DNA from: Acidobacteriota bacterium
GTDB taxonomy: Bacteria; Acidobacteriota; UBA6911
DNA length: 61,624 bases
Direction: 5' to 3'
Assembly (NCBI GenBank): GCA_012719355.1
Contig: JAAYAM010000249.1
Span: 1 to 61,624, forward strand
Positions 7,873 to 15,868 of this stretch are shown here, piece after piece. The number at the start of each line of letters is the position of its first letter. The first letter of the stretch is position 1. A model generated the notes under the pieces. That model had not been told where the DNA came from. It worked only from the letters and a program-made list of their open reading frames with translations, and made no database searches. The position numbers and the translations under genes are program-made.

Positions 7873-10203
7873 ATGCCCGGAACTGCCCTGATCGAAGTGC
7901 AGCAGCTGGTTGGTGAACTGGCGCCTAAAGACCAGCTTAATGAGGTCGTTACGGCCGTGCATCGCATTCCCGCTCGGGAAGCGCAGTGGGAAGAGATGCC
8001 GGCATGGATTCGTCCTGAACTGATGCAGGCCTACAGGGCGAAGGGGATAGAACGTCTGTATTTGCATCAGGCGGAAGCAGCCGAGGCGGTGCGGGCAGGC
8101 AAAGATGTAGTTATCGTGACTCCCACGGCGTCAGGCAAAACGCTCTGCTACAACCTTCCGGTTCTCAATGCGGTGGTTGAGAACCCCGACACGCGCGCCT
8201 TATACCTTTTTCCCACAAAGGCTCTTGCGCAGGACCAGCTTTTGGAGTTGCAGGACGTCGGGCAGAGGCTCGGAGACGCTTTCGGCGTCTTTACGTATGA
8301 CGGCGACACTCCTTCCGATGCCCGGCAGGCAATCCGCCAGCGGGGACACATTGTCCTGACCAATCCCGACATGTTGCATGCCGGCATACTGCCGCATCAC
8401 ACGAAATGGACTCGCCTTTTTGAGAATCTCCGGTACATCGTGATCGATGAATTGCACACGTACCGCGGAGTGTTCGGTAGCCACCTGGCGAATGTGCTGC
8501 GAAGGCTGAAGCGGATTACGGATTTTTATGGCTGCAACCCACAGTTCATTTTTTCTTCAGCAACAATCGCCAACCCCGGCGAACTGGCGCAAAGGCTGAC
8601 CGGATCGGATGTGACGGTGCTGGAGGGGAATGGAGCTCCTTCGGCGGAGAAGTGTTTTGTCTTTTACAATCCTCCGGTTGTGAACCGTTTCCTTGGCATC
8701 CGCCGCAGTTATATCAACGAGACGTGGCGTATAGCCCGCAAATTCGTGAAACGGGGTTTCCAGACGATCGTTTTCGCAAACAGCCGTCTCCATACTGAGG
8801 TGCTGCTCACGTATCTGAAGCAGGATAACCCTCCCCTTCCCGGCTCTCCCGAGATCGTGAAGGGATACAGGGGAGGCTATCTTCCTCTCGAGCGGCGTGA
8901 GATCGAGCAGGGACTGCGCAACGGCAGCATCCGCGCTGTGGTGGCGACAAATGCCCTTGAGCTGGGGATAGATATCGGATCGCTCGACGTTGCCGTCATG
9001 GCCGGATATCCGGGGACCATTGCCTCCACATGGCAGCGAGCCGGCCGTGCCGGGCGTCGCACGGGGGCCTCGTATGCCGTCATGGTGGCGTCGTCACGCC
9101 CGCTTGACCAATTCATCGTCAAGCATCCGGAGTACTTCTTCAGCGAATCTCCTGAACATGTCTACATTCAGCCTGACAACCTGGAAATTCTGATCAACCA
9201 TCTCAAGTGCGCTGCGTTTGAACTGCCGCTGCAAAACGGCGAGAGTTTCGGCGGCGTCGACCTTCAGATCATATGCGAGCGTCTGGCGGAATCGGGCTAT
9301 CTACATAAGAGCGGAGAATTCTGGTACTGGACGCAGGAAGCCTACCCGGCCGATACCGTAAGCCTTCGCTCCGTTTCGTCCGACAACTTCGTCATCATCG
9401 ACGAAACCGTAGAGCCGGAAGTCATCGGAGAAGTCGATTTCACAAGCGCACTCACGACGGTTCACCCCAAGGCGATCTACATTCACGGCGCGCAGCAATA
9501 CCACGTCGAGCGGTTGGAGTTCGAGCAGCGCAAGGCCTACGTCAGGCGCGTCGCGGTCGACTACTTCACCCAGGCGATCCGGTACACGCAGGTGAAGAAG
9601 CTCGAGGTTGAGGAAGCGGCTGCCATCCCCGGGCCTGCAATCAAGGCGTACGGAGACGTGCAGATCCGTTCTCAGGTAGTCGGGTTCAAGAAGATAAAGT
9701 TTTACACTTTGGAAAACGTTGGTTCAGGCAAGCTCGAATTGCCCGAGAACGAAATGCATACGACCGCCTGCTGGATCACGCTCGACAGGGAACTGACTGA
9801 ATCTCTTCCTTACTCGATATCGGAACGGCAGGACGGCCTTTTCGGACTCCTGTACGCCCTTGAGTCTGTGGCCAGCCTTCTGTTGATGTGCGACCGGATG
9901 GATCTCGGCGCGACTATTGGAGAGCGGATGCCCGACAACGCTGAAGAGGCGGAGTTGTTCGAGCCGACCCTGTATCTTTACGATGCCTATCCCTGCGGCA
10001 TAGGGCTCAGCCGGCCGCTCTTTGAAATGTACGATCTGCTTCTGGCGAGGACGCGCGAGATGATCGAAGGCTGCACGTGTGAAAAGGGGTGCCCGTCCTG
10101 TGTGGGTCCTGCCGGTGAAGCCGGTGAACGCACCAAAGAGGTGGCGCTCGCGATTCTTGCCAAGCTGTCGCCGGTAGGTACGATGAGTTGTTCTCAGGCG
10201 TGA
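7873..10203 (+). CDS. mrfA: MrfA-like DEAD/DEAH-box helicase with DUF1998 zinc-cysteine region
   Basis: A 776-residue superfamily 2 helicase of the MrfA/YprA type. Motifs in order: Walker A TPTASGKTL near residue 92, DEAH-type box VIDELHTYRG near 190, motif III SSATIANPGE and motif VI QRAGRAGRRTG near 390. The C-terminus carries the four-cysteine CTCEKGCPSCVGP cluster of DUF1998. In Bacillus subtilis MrfA is a 3'-5' helicase acting with MrfB in excision of mitomycin C DNA lesions. The gene is followed 10 bp later by an mrfB homologue, which supports the assignment. The AAAGGTGA ribosome site fits the ATG at 7873. Confidence 0.93.
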   Translation: MPGTALIEVQQLVGELAPKDQLNEVVTAVHRIPAREAQWEEMPAWIRPELMQAYRAKGIERLYLHQAEAAEAVRAGKDVVIVTPTASGKTLCYNLPVLNAVVENPDTRALYLFPTKALAQDQLLELQDVGQRLGDAFGVFTYDGDTPSDARQAIRQRGHIVLTNPDMLHAGILPHHTKWTRLFENLRYIVIDELHTYRGVFGSHLANVLRRLKRITDFYGCNPQFIFSSATIANPGELAQRLTGSDVTVLEGNGAPSAEKCFVFYNPPVVNRFLGIRRSYINETWRIARKFVKRGFQTIVFANSRLHTEVLLTYLKQDNPPLPGSPEIVKGYRGGYLPLERREIEQGLRNGSIRAVVATNALELGIDIGSLDVAVMAGYPGTIASTWQRAGRAGRRTGASYAVMVASSRPLDQFIVKHPEYFFSESPEHVYIQPDNLEILINHLKCAAFELPLQNGESFGGVDLQIICERLAESGYLHKSGEFWYWTQEAYPADTVSLRSVSSDNFVIIDETVEPEVIGEVDFTSALTTVHPKAIYIHGAQQYHVERLEFEQRKAYVRRVAVDYFTQAIRYTQVKKLEVEEAAAIPGPAIKAYGDVQIRSQVVGFKKIKFYTLENVGSGKLELPENEMHTTACWITLDRELTESLPYSISERQDGLFGLLYALESVASLLLMCDRMDLGATIGERMPDNAEEAELFEPTLYLYDAYPCGIGLSRPLFEMYDLLLARTREMIEGCTCEKGCPSCVGPAGEAGERTKEVALAILAKLSPVGTMSCSQA

Positions 10204-10213
10204 TGGAGGTAGG

Positions 10214-11434
10214 ATGGATTCGTTAGCAGACCGGTTGTCCCGCATAGCTGCCCTGCGCCCGGTATCGACGATCAGCAGAACCGCAACAGACGTTGCAGAT
10301 GCCTGTCCCGACACGCTGATTCAGCTGCTCGGAGGCGAGTTGCGTTTCACCCAATTCGGGTCACACGTGCGGGTACGCCGTCGCTTTCGGTCGCCGCAGC
10401 CGGAAGTGATCAGTCCGCGCGCTCTCCGGCTGATCTGCTATAACACTTCGGCGGTTTCCCCGGATCTGTCCGGGTGGCTGTTGCTGGATACCGAGACAAC
10501 CGGACTTGCCGGCGGGACCGGCACATACGCTTTTCTGGTCGGAATCGCGTGGTGGGAACAGGACAGTTTCGTGGTTGAGCAGCTCTTCATGCGGAATCAT
10601 GGGGAAGAGCCGTCGCTCTTGCTCGATCTTGAATCGCATTTTGCCCGTGACCGTGTCCTTGTCACGTTCAATGGGAAAAGCTTCGACTGGCCCCTTCTGC
10701 AGACGCGGTTCAGAATCTCACGAATCCGGATCCGGGAACCGATCGCCCACATCGACCTGCTGCATCCTGCCAGGCGTCTGTGGCGGCCGCAGCTTGGATC
10801 TGTGGCATTGACGCGGCTGGAGCGTCAGATCCTGAAACTGGACCGCGGACCGGACATTCCCTCTGAGTCTATTCCGCAGATATACTTCGATTTTCTGCGT
10901 GGCGCCGGGCCCCGGGCGATTGCAGAGGTGTTTCACCACAACCGAATGGATCTTTGCGGACTCGGCTCTCTCCTGGTGCACCTGAACACGATACTGTCCG
11001 AACCGGAAGAATGCGGCTGCCGCGGGAGCGAACTGTTCGGCATTTCGCGCATGCTGCAGAAATCCGGCGGAGAGGAACGCCTTGCCCGCAGAGTATACGA
11101 GAAAGCGCTTGAAAGCGGACTGCCGGCGGATGCCGAGCGTGCCGCCCGGAGAGAACTTGCTTTCCTGGCAAAGCGCGGCTGTGATTTTGAGCGCGCAAAC
11201 GCTCTCTGGCTGGAACTCTCTAACGATTCCCGCGAAGGGTTCAGGGCATGCGAGCAGCTTGCAATCTACTATGAGCACAAGGCTCGCCTTCCGGGGAAGG
11301 CGCTGGCTTTCTCCCGGCAGGCGCTGGCAAAACTGCGCGAAGCCTTTCACGCCCGGCGCATAACCCTAAAGGAGTACCAGCGCCGGTATGCCGCTCTCCA
11401 GCGACGGCTGACACGTCTGGCGGCCAAGCTGTAG
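10214..11434 (+). CDS. mrfB: MrfB-like ribonuclease H-fold exonuclease with TPR-like C-terminus
   Basis: A 406-residue YprB/MrfB-type protein. The RNase H-like DEDD exonuclease core spans roughly residues 90-260: the first acidic pair in LLDTETTGLAGGTGTYAFLV, then VTFNGKSFDWPLLQTRF, HIDLLHPARRLW and HHNRMDLCGLGSLL. The last ~140 residues are helical and TPR-like. In B. subtilis MrfB is the metal-dependent exonuclease of the mitomycin repair pathway with MrfA. A strong GGAGGTAGG site precedes the ATG and the gap to mrfA is 10 bp, so the two form an operon. The stop lies 3 bp from the stop of the converging TPR gene. Confidence 0.92.
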   Translation: MDSLADRLSRIAALRPVSTISRTATDVADACPDTLIQLLGGELRFTQFGSHVRVRRRFRSPQPEVISPRALRLICYNTSAVSPDLSGWLLLDTETTGLAGGTGTYAFLVGIAWWEQDSFVVEQLFMRNHGEEPSLLLDLESHFARDRVLVTFNGKSFDWPLLQTRFRISRIRIREPIAHIDLLHPARRLWRPQLGSVALTRLERQILKLDRGPDIPSESIPQIYFDFLRGAGPRAIAEVFHHNRMDLCGLGSLLVHLNTILSEPEECGCRGSELFGISRMLQKSGGEERLARRVYEKALESGLPADAERAARRELAFLAKRGCDFERANALWLELSNDSREGFRACEQLAIYYEHKARLPGKALAFSRQALAKLREAFHARRITLKEYQRRYAALQRRLTRLAAKL

Positions 11435-11437
11435 CGG

Positions 11438-11926
11438 TTATTGAATCCGCTGCTTCAGGACTGCGAGAGCATCGCGTGCGATATCGTACTCGGGAGCTAT
11501 TTTCAGGGCATTCTCGAATTCTCTCCTGGCGTTGTTGAACTGCTCGAGTGCGATGTAGGCGCGGGCGAGATTGTAGTGCGCGTAATGGTAGTGCTGGTAG
11601 CGTTTGGCTCCTGCGGCTTTGCGCAGCCAGGGAATCGCTTCCTCGTACTGCTTCTTCTGGATGAGATAGGCCCCTATGTCATTGTAGGGATTGCCGAAAT
11701 CCGGATCTATCTCGATGGCCTTCTTGCACTCCTCGATGGCCTGGTCCAGCTTTCCCTGAAAACTGTATGACCAGCCGAGGAATGTGTAGGCCTCCGCAGT
11801 CGGATACGCATCTATTGATTGCAGGTAAAGCTCAATAGCCGACTCGAGCAGTCCCTGCATCTGCAGCTGGTATGCCTCCTCGAATAGACTGTAAGCCACC
11901 TTGAGATAATCATTATTCTTCATCAT
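11438..11926 (-). CDS. Tetratricopeptide repeat protein
   Basis: A 162-residue cytoplasmic protein made almost wholly of TPR units. Repeats are visible at LYLQSIDAYPTAEAYTFLGW, AIEECKKAIEIDPDFGNPYN, AIPWLRKAAGA...HYNLARAY and ARREFENALKIAPEYDIARD. TPR arrays bind protein partners; no catalytic domain is present and the partner is unknown. The frame extends to 12007, but tandem Met codons at 11926/11923 are preceded by GGAAGAAGG and begin the helical region. It converges on mrfB with a 3-bp gap and is transcribed out of the long gene-free region at 11927-12645. Confidence 0.85.
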   Translation of the reverse strand: MMKNNDYLKVAYSLFEEAYQLQMQGLLESAIELYLQSIDAYPTAEAYTFLGWSYSFQGKLDQAIEECKKAIEIDPDFGNPYNDIGAYLIQKKQYEEAIPWLRKAAGAKRYQHYHYAHYNLARAYIALEQFNNARREFENALKIAPEYDIARDALAVLKQRIQ

Positions 11927-12310
11927 CCTTCTTCCAAACTGAATTTCGGGTTCAGGAAATCCTACTATTATGATCGAGGACCTGGCAACAGCGGTTTTGC
12001 ATTTCATGTGTAGTTTTACTCAACCTCGTTTTGGATACAACCACGCAAGCCTTATTGAGTAGTTAAGCTGATTGTCCGTCTCTGGTAGACCCTGTTTAAT
12101 AACAATCAGCGTCTGAAGCCCAGATCGGGAAATCCGTGAGACGCGAAAGATGGTGGAAAAGGGTGGCTGGTCACGGCAAACCCTAAGGAACGAGCGGCCG
12201 CGAGACCAGCAGGCCGCCAAAAGGTGTGGGGGCTGCCTCCTGTGCGTGGTTGTGTAGGGGGGGACCGGGCACGTGGAGAGTCCCCACGCTGAAAAAGTCA
12301 AAGAGTTCTT

Positions 12311-12326
12311 ACGAAGCGCGAGCAAA
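12311..12326 (+). repeat. 16-bp repeat, copy 1
   Basis: ACGAAGCGCGAGCAAA occurs here and again at 61338-61353. Both copies lie in non-coding, hairpin-rich DNA, have GCTGAAA upstream, a hairpin shortly downstream, and a GCCTTAG...CCTGCT tract after that. The shared order suggests two divergent members of one element. Confidence 0.6.
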
Positions 12327-12346
12327 CAGCCTACCTCAGAAGTCGA

Positions 12347-12370
12347 CGCTCCTGTCCTTGGACAGGAGCG
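12347..12370. other. Perfect 11-bp stem-loop
   Basis: CGCTCCTGTCC pairs with GGACAGGAGCG across a TT centre. No T-run follows on either strand, so it is not a standard terminator. It sits 20 bp after the 16-bp repeat copy. Confidence 0.6.
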
Positions 12371-12645
12371 CCCCTGCCTTAGAAAACCTGCTATAAGCCT
12401 ACTGCGAACAACTGGGGCTCCGGTCGTCAGACGGGAGCTCCTGGTTCGTCCTGCGTGCTCCCGGGGACATCAGATCCGATTGGCCCGGAGTTGCCGTAAA
12501 CGGTGTGTACACAAGGCGTCTTTCCGGTGTTGACAATGACCGGGTTTGGTGGGATTGTAGTCCATGAGCTACGCGACATTCTGCTCTGATGGAGTTTGAA
12601 ACACGAGAGTAGATTTTCTCCAAAGTATTTCGAATCGGTGATTAG

Positions 12646-13296
12646 ATGGGTAAACCATATCGAGTGATTCTGGCTGATGATCACATTCTGGTGCGAAGGG
12701 GTTTGAGGCGAATTCTCGAGGAAAAGACAGATCTCGAAATAGCCGGCGAAGTGGGCGACGGCCTGGAGCTCCTGAGCATTCTCAATCGAGTCGATCCTAA
12801 TCTGGTTATACTCGACGTTTCGATGCCCCACCTCAGAGGGATTGAGGCCATCCCCGAAATCCGGCATGTCCGTCCCGACGTTAAAGTCCTGATGCTCACC
12901 ATGCACAAGGAAGAGGAGTATCTATATCAGGCGATATCGGCTGGTGCCGATGGGTACCTCCTGAAGGAGGACGCGGAGAAGGAGCTGTTCTCGGCAATCG
13001 AAAGTATTCAGAGCGGAAAAATCTATATTTCCCCCGGACTGGCGGACCAGTCGATGCAGAACTGGGCACGGCTGCGCCGCGGCGAAGACGACTTCCATGT
13101 GGTTGAAGCGCTCACCGTGAGACAGAGAGAAATCCTCAAGTTGATAGCCGAGGGAAAGTCGAACAAGGAGATCGGCGATCTCCTCTGCATCAGTGTGAGG
13201 ACTGTCGAAAGACACAGAGCGAATATGATGAGCAAGCTGAATATCCGTAAGACGGCTGAGCTTGTCCAGTACGCGGTCAGAAAACACTATATCTGA
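12646..13296 (+). CDS. NarL/FixJ-type response regulator
   Basis: A 216-residue two-domain regulator. The receiver has an intact acidic pair in VILADDH (Asp11, Asp12), the phosphoacceptor Asp57 in LVILDVSMP, and the conserved Lys in YLLKED. A GerE/LuxR helix-turn-helix occupies about residues 150-205 (LTVRQREILKLIAEGKSNKEI, then VRTVERHRANMMSKL). It should bind DNA as a phosphorylation-dependent dimer. No histidine kinase is adjacent, so the partner is encoded elsewhere. It is the first of three related regulators placed before the polysaccharide locus, which suggests control of that locus. Confidence 0.95.
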   Translation: MGKPYRVILADDHILVRRGLRRILEEKTDLEIAGEVGDGLELLSILNRVDPNLVILDVSMPHLRGIEAIPEIRHVRPDVKVLMLTMHKEEEYLYQAISAGADGYLLKEDAEKELFSAIESIQSGKIYISPGLADQSMQNWARLRRGEDDFHVVEALTVRQREILKLIAEGKSNKEIGDLLCISVRTVERHRANMMSKLNIRKTAELVQYAVRKHYI

Positions 13297-13702
13297 CCGG
13301 CTCCAGGGCCATACAACCCTTTCACATCCTTCCTGCAGACTTCTACCATAGCTGGGGCAGTTGGTCCGCTGATTATCGGTATTGACAAACCGTATCTACT
13401 AAAGGATTCTTTTAAACAATCCCCTCCTTGCCCGGATTAATCAGCGGGTAACCATGAAACGGCGCCTGAGCAATTCCTGTAACTGTTGTTTTTACTGGAG
13501 AATATTGCCGGACCGGCCATGTGCTTTTTCTGCATCAACCCAAGCGGTGTTATTCCCCCGAATCAATTCGCAGATTGAGTGACAGGGCTTGACGCACTTC
13601 GAGTGATCGCACGGAAGAACGGCCTTCAGGTCTCTAATGTGTGATTGTTTTTCACCAGGTTTTCCCGAGCAGAAGACTCGGGATAGCGGGAGAGTGGACT
13701 GT
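13297..13702. other. Intergenic region with long-range inverted repeat
   Basis: About 400 bp without a gene. Its main features are an inverted repeat (CCGCTGATTA at 13366, TAATCAGCGG at 13438) and, between the arms, TTGACA at 13382 resembling a -35 box but with only a poor -10 (GATTCT) at 17-bp spacing. The segment presumably carries the promoter of the next regulator gene. Confidence 0.5.
13366..13447. repeat. Inverted repeat flanking a TTGACA box
   Basis: The 10-bp arms CCGCTGATTA (13366-13375) and TAATCAGCGG (13438-13447) are perfect, and pairing extends imperfectly inward (TCGG against CCGGAT). The 62 bp between include TTGACA at 13382-13387. It could be a paired operator, a long RNA stem, or a short invertible segment. 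Confidence 0.55.
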
Positions 13703-14410
13703 ATGTATCAGGAGTATTCAGCGGCGATTGGTATCTTCCTGGCCAGCACCCACACAATTTTCAGAACCGGACTCAGGAATCTGCTGAGCCGTGAGCCGGA
13801 CCTGAGAATTGTCGGCGAGGCCGGTGAAGCGGCAGAGACGGTGAAACTGATAGAGGAGACAAACCCCGACGTCCTGCTTCTGGATTGGCCGCTGCGGGGA
13901 TTGGCGAAAGACGGGCAACTCGGCGGTCTGAGGATGCTGTTTGACAAAACACGCACGCTGCTTCTCAGCTCGGGAGCGGAACATGTGGATCCCGCCGAAG
14001 CTTTGCGAGAGGGCGCGGGCGGACTGGTCCTGAAGAATTCCGGCAGCGACATGTTGATACAGGGCATCCGGAATCTCGCCCAGGGACAATACTGGGTCGG
14101 CGATGCGGCAACGGCGGACCGCCGGACGGCGGTTAACCGCGCGGCGGGACATATTCAGCCTGTACAGCCGAAGGTATTCAACCTGACCGCCAGGGAACTC
14201 GAGGTGGTTCAGGAGGTCGTGTCGGGATATTCCAATAGGGAGATCGCCGACAGGCTTACAATCAGCGAGGACACCGTAAAACATCACCTCTCGAACATCT
14301 TCAACAAAGTGGGAGTTTATAATCGTCTCGAGCTTGCGCTTTTCGCCATACATCATGGCCTGACTCGCAGTTTGGGGCGAGATGGAGATTCTGCACGAAA
14401 TGAGGAATGA
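13703..14410 (+). CDS. LuxR-type regulator with degenerate receiver domain
   Basis: A 235-residue protein with receiver-like and GerE/LuxR DNA-binding domains. The phosphoacceptor-like Asp (VLLLDWPLRG) and Lys (LVLKNSG) remain, but the metal-binding acidic pair is gone: the place that reads ADDH in its neighbours reads ASTH here. Ordinary Mg-dependent phosphorylation is therefore doubtful. The helix-turn-helix (LTARELEVVQEVVSGYSNREI, then EDTVKHHLSNIFNKVG) is intact. Start at 13703 is chosen over 13637 because it leads directly into the receiver and follows a GGGAGAG site. The next regulator gene overlaps its 3' end. Confidence 0.88.
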   Translation: MYQEYSAAIGIFLASTHTIFRTGLRNLLSREPDLRIVGEAGEAAETVKLIEETNPDVLLLDWPLRGLAKDGQLGGLRMLFDKTRTLLLSSGAEHVDPAEALREGAGGLVLKNSGSDMLIQGIRNLAQGQYWVGDAATADRRTAVNRAAGHIQPVQPKVFNLTARELEVVQEVVSGYSNREIADRLTISEDTVKHHLSNIFNKVGVYNRLELALFAIHHGLTRSLGRDGDSARNEE

Positions 14411-15083
14411 CGAACGGATTGGGATTCTGATTGCGGATGAACATGCAATCTGTCGTGAGGCCCTCCACACTCTTTTCGAACGTGAACCGGGGCTGGCGAT
14501 AGTCGGAGAAGCGTCCGACGGACAGGATGCGCTCGAGAAAGCTCTTCTGCTGAAGCCGCAGGTGGTTCTGCTGGATCTCGAGCTCCCTCGTTTTTCGGCG
14601 ATGGACCTGTTGCACCGGTTCAGGGAATTGGGCGTGACTGCTCCGGTCCTCATCCTGGCTGAATCGATGGATGCTGCCGGTACTGTGGAAGCCCTCAAGC
14701 TGGGTGCACGTGGAGTGGTGCTGAAAGAAGCCAGTCCTCAGATACTGTTCAAGAGCATCCGGACGGTTGCCTCCGGAGAGTATTGGATAGGGCGCAAGGT
14801 CGTTGGAGATCTCGTGGAAGCGCTGCGCAACGGCGTCGCCGTCCGGAGTGAACAGCGCCCGTCTCAGTTCAGCCTTACTCCTCGTGAACTCGAAATAATT
14901 GCCGAGGTCGCCGAGGGGTGTACAAACAAGTACATTGCCGAAAAATTGTCCATCGCGGAGCAGACCGTCAAACACCATCTGACGAGCATATTTCAGAAAG
15001 TAGGGGTCTCGAACCGTCTTGAACTGGCGGTATTCGCCATGCATCGGCGAATCATCAATTCGAGGCAGCCAGTGCATAACTGA
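14400..15083 (+). CDS. NarL/FixJ-type response regulator
   Basis: A 227-residue regulator overlapping the end of the preceding gene, so the two are co-translated. The receiver keeps an acidic pair (LIADEH), the phosphoacceptor in VVLLDLELP, and Lys in VVLKEA. The LuxR-type helix-turn-helix (LTPRELEIIAEVAEGCTNKYI, then EQTVKHHLTSIFQKVGVSNRLELAVFA) closely resembles that of the gene before it, suggesting tandem duplication and possible heterodimers. Met at 14400 gives the usual short receiver lead-in; 14382 is an alternative start. Confidence 0.92.
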   Translation: MRNDERIGILIADEHAICREALHTLFEREPGLAIVGEASDGQDALEKALLLKPQVVLLDLELPRFSAMDLLHRFRELGVTAPVLILAESMDAAGTVEALKLGARGVVLKEASPQILFKSIRTVASGEYWIGRKVVGDLVEALRNGVAVRSEQRPSQFSLTPRELEIIAEVAEGCTNKYIAEKLSIAEQTVKHHLTSIFQKVGVSNRLELAVFAMHRRIINSRQPVHN

Positions 15084-15183
15084 TTACTGCAGTCTCCCGC
15101 GGCAGTGCGTGCTCGCCACACTTCCGTGCCATTGCCGGACTCCGGCCGGAATGCTACGGTTCTGTGAAAATTCTGGAGTGCGT

Positions 15184-15555
15184 GTGAAAGTCTCTTCATC
15201 CAAAAACATCAATTCGGAACCGGGGCGCAGGCACAATCCGGACGAGGTCACCATCAGACCCGCCCGTTTCCCGATCAGGACTCCCTTCCGCTATCGGGAG
15301 AGTGGGGCGGTTCCATGGCGACGCGGATTTACTGTCGACATTAGCCGCTCCGGAGTCCTGTTTCAGGCCGAGTATACGATTGCTCCCAGGACCATACTGG
15401 AAATGCAAATAGCCTTTCCTCCGGAAATGACCGGTGGAGTTGCCGCATCGTTGTTCTGCTGCGGTCCTGTTGTGCGCTGCGAGGCGCGCGAAGCCCCATG
15501 CATGCAAACGCTCCTGGCTGCCTGTTTCTTCAACTACCGATTCGCCCCCGAGTGA
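15184..15555 (+). CDS. Small PilZ-domain protein (c-di-GMP binding)
   Basis: A 123-residue single PilZ domain. Both c-di-GMP contacts are present: RFPIR (RxxxR) in the N-terminal part and DISRSG (DxSxxG) after the first strands. PilZ proteins alter a partner when c-di-GMP binds. Position just ahead of the export genes suggests allosteric control of polysaccharide production, as known for alginate and cellulose systems. The frame is open back to 15019; I chose GTG at 15184 because GGAG lies 5 bp before it. ATG at 15151 is an alternative. Confidence 0.82.
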   Translation: MKVSSSKNINSEPGRRHNPDEVTIRPARFPIRTPFRYRESGAVPWRRGFTVDISRSGVLFQAEYTIAPRTILEMQIAFPPEMTGGVAASLFCCGPVVRCEAREAPCMQTLLAACFFNYRFAPE

Positions 15556-15868
15556 ACACTGAGAATGTTTCTAATTTGCTACGTCGGTTTCCCTCTCATT
15601 CGGCACATGAGTTCTAGAACATCCCCTACCGCCGTGCCATGGACTTTCCTCCCATACGGGGTAGCATAAAAAGCGCAGACCATTGCGCGTGCCGGTGATC
15701 TCGGGTGCCGCGACGCGACTTCCTCCTCCCCCCTCGATTCCAATGACGGCTCTTTCACGGAGTGCTTCGGGAATCGTCTAGCTTCGGCAACAGTCTACAG
15801 AAGGGAACGAAGCCTGTGACTGAGAGGGCGAAGCTGTATTGCATAGATAGAGTCTTTGGGAGAAAACG
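15556..15868. promoter_or_regulatory. Leader region of the polysaccharide locus
   Basis: These 313 bp separate the PilZ gene from the first export gene and must hold the main promoter of the ~40-kb locus if it is not read through from upstream. I could not find a convincing sigma-70 pair or a sigma-54 -24/-12 element with correct spacing. GGGAG 7-8 bp before the ATG at 15869 is the ribosome site. Confidence 0.35.

Larger units (their letters stand above)
11927..12645. other. Gene-free region before the response regulator cluster
   Basis: No open frame here resembles a protein family, and no tRNA or rRNA is recognisable. It should hold promoters for the outward-facing TPR gene and for the response regulator at 12646, though no convincing -35/-10 pair stands out. 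It contains structured sequence: CGTGG/CCACG around 12271-12287, the 16-mer ACGAAGCGCGAGCAAA at 12311 that recurs near the window end, and a perfect 11-bp stem at 12347-12370. A small RNA or degraded mobile-element debris are both possible. Confidence 0.5.

Noticed and set aside
12130-12500. Possible c-di-GMP (GEMM) riboswitch from GGCAAACC and GCCCGGAGTTGCCG fragments
   Set aside because: The fragments do not fall into the required helix order or spacing, and no GACGCAAAGC-like core is present.
12020-12533. Small open frames of 86-101 codons in the gene-free region
   Set aside because: Composition is not protein-like, they overlap hairpins and the repeat, and none has a ribosome site with a recognisable product.
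13382-13410. Sigma-70 promoter starting at TTGACA
   Set aside because: The -35 is perfect but the hexamer at 17-bp spacing (GATTCT) is a poor -10; kept only as part of the inverted-repeat observation.
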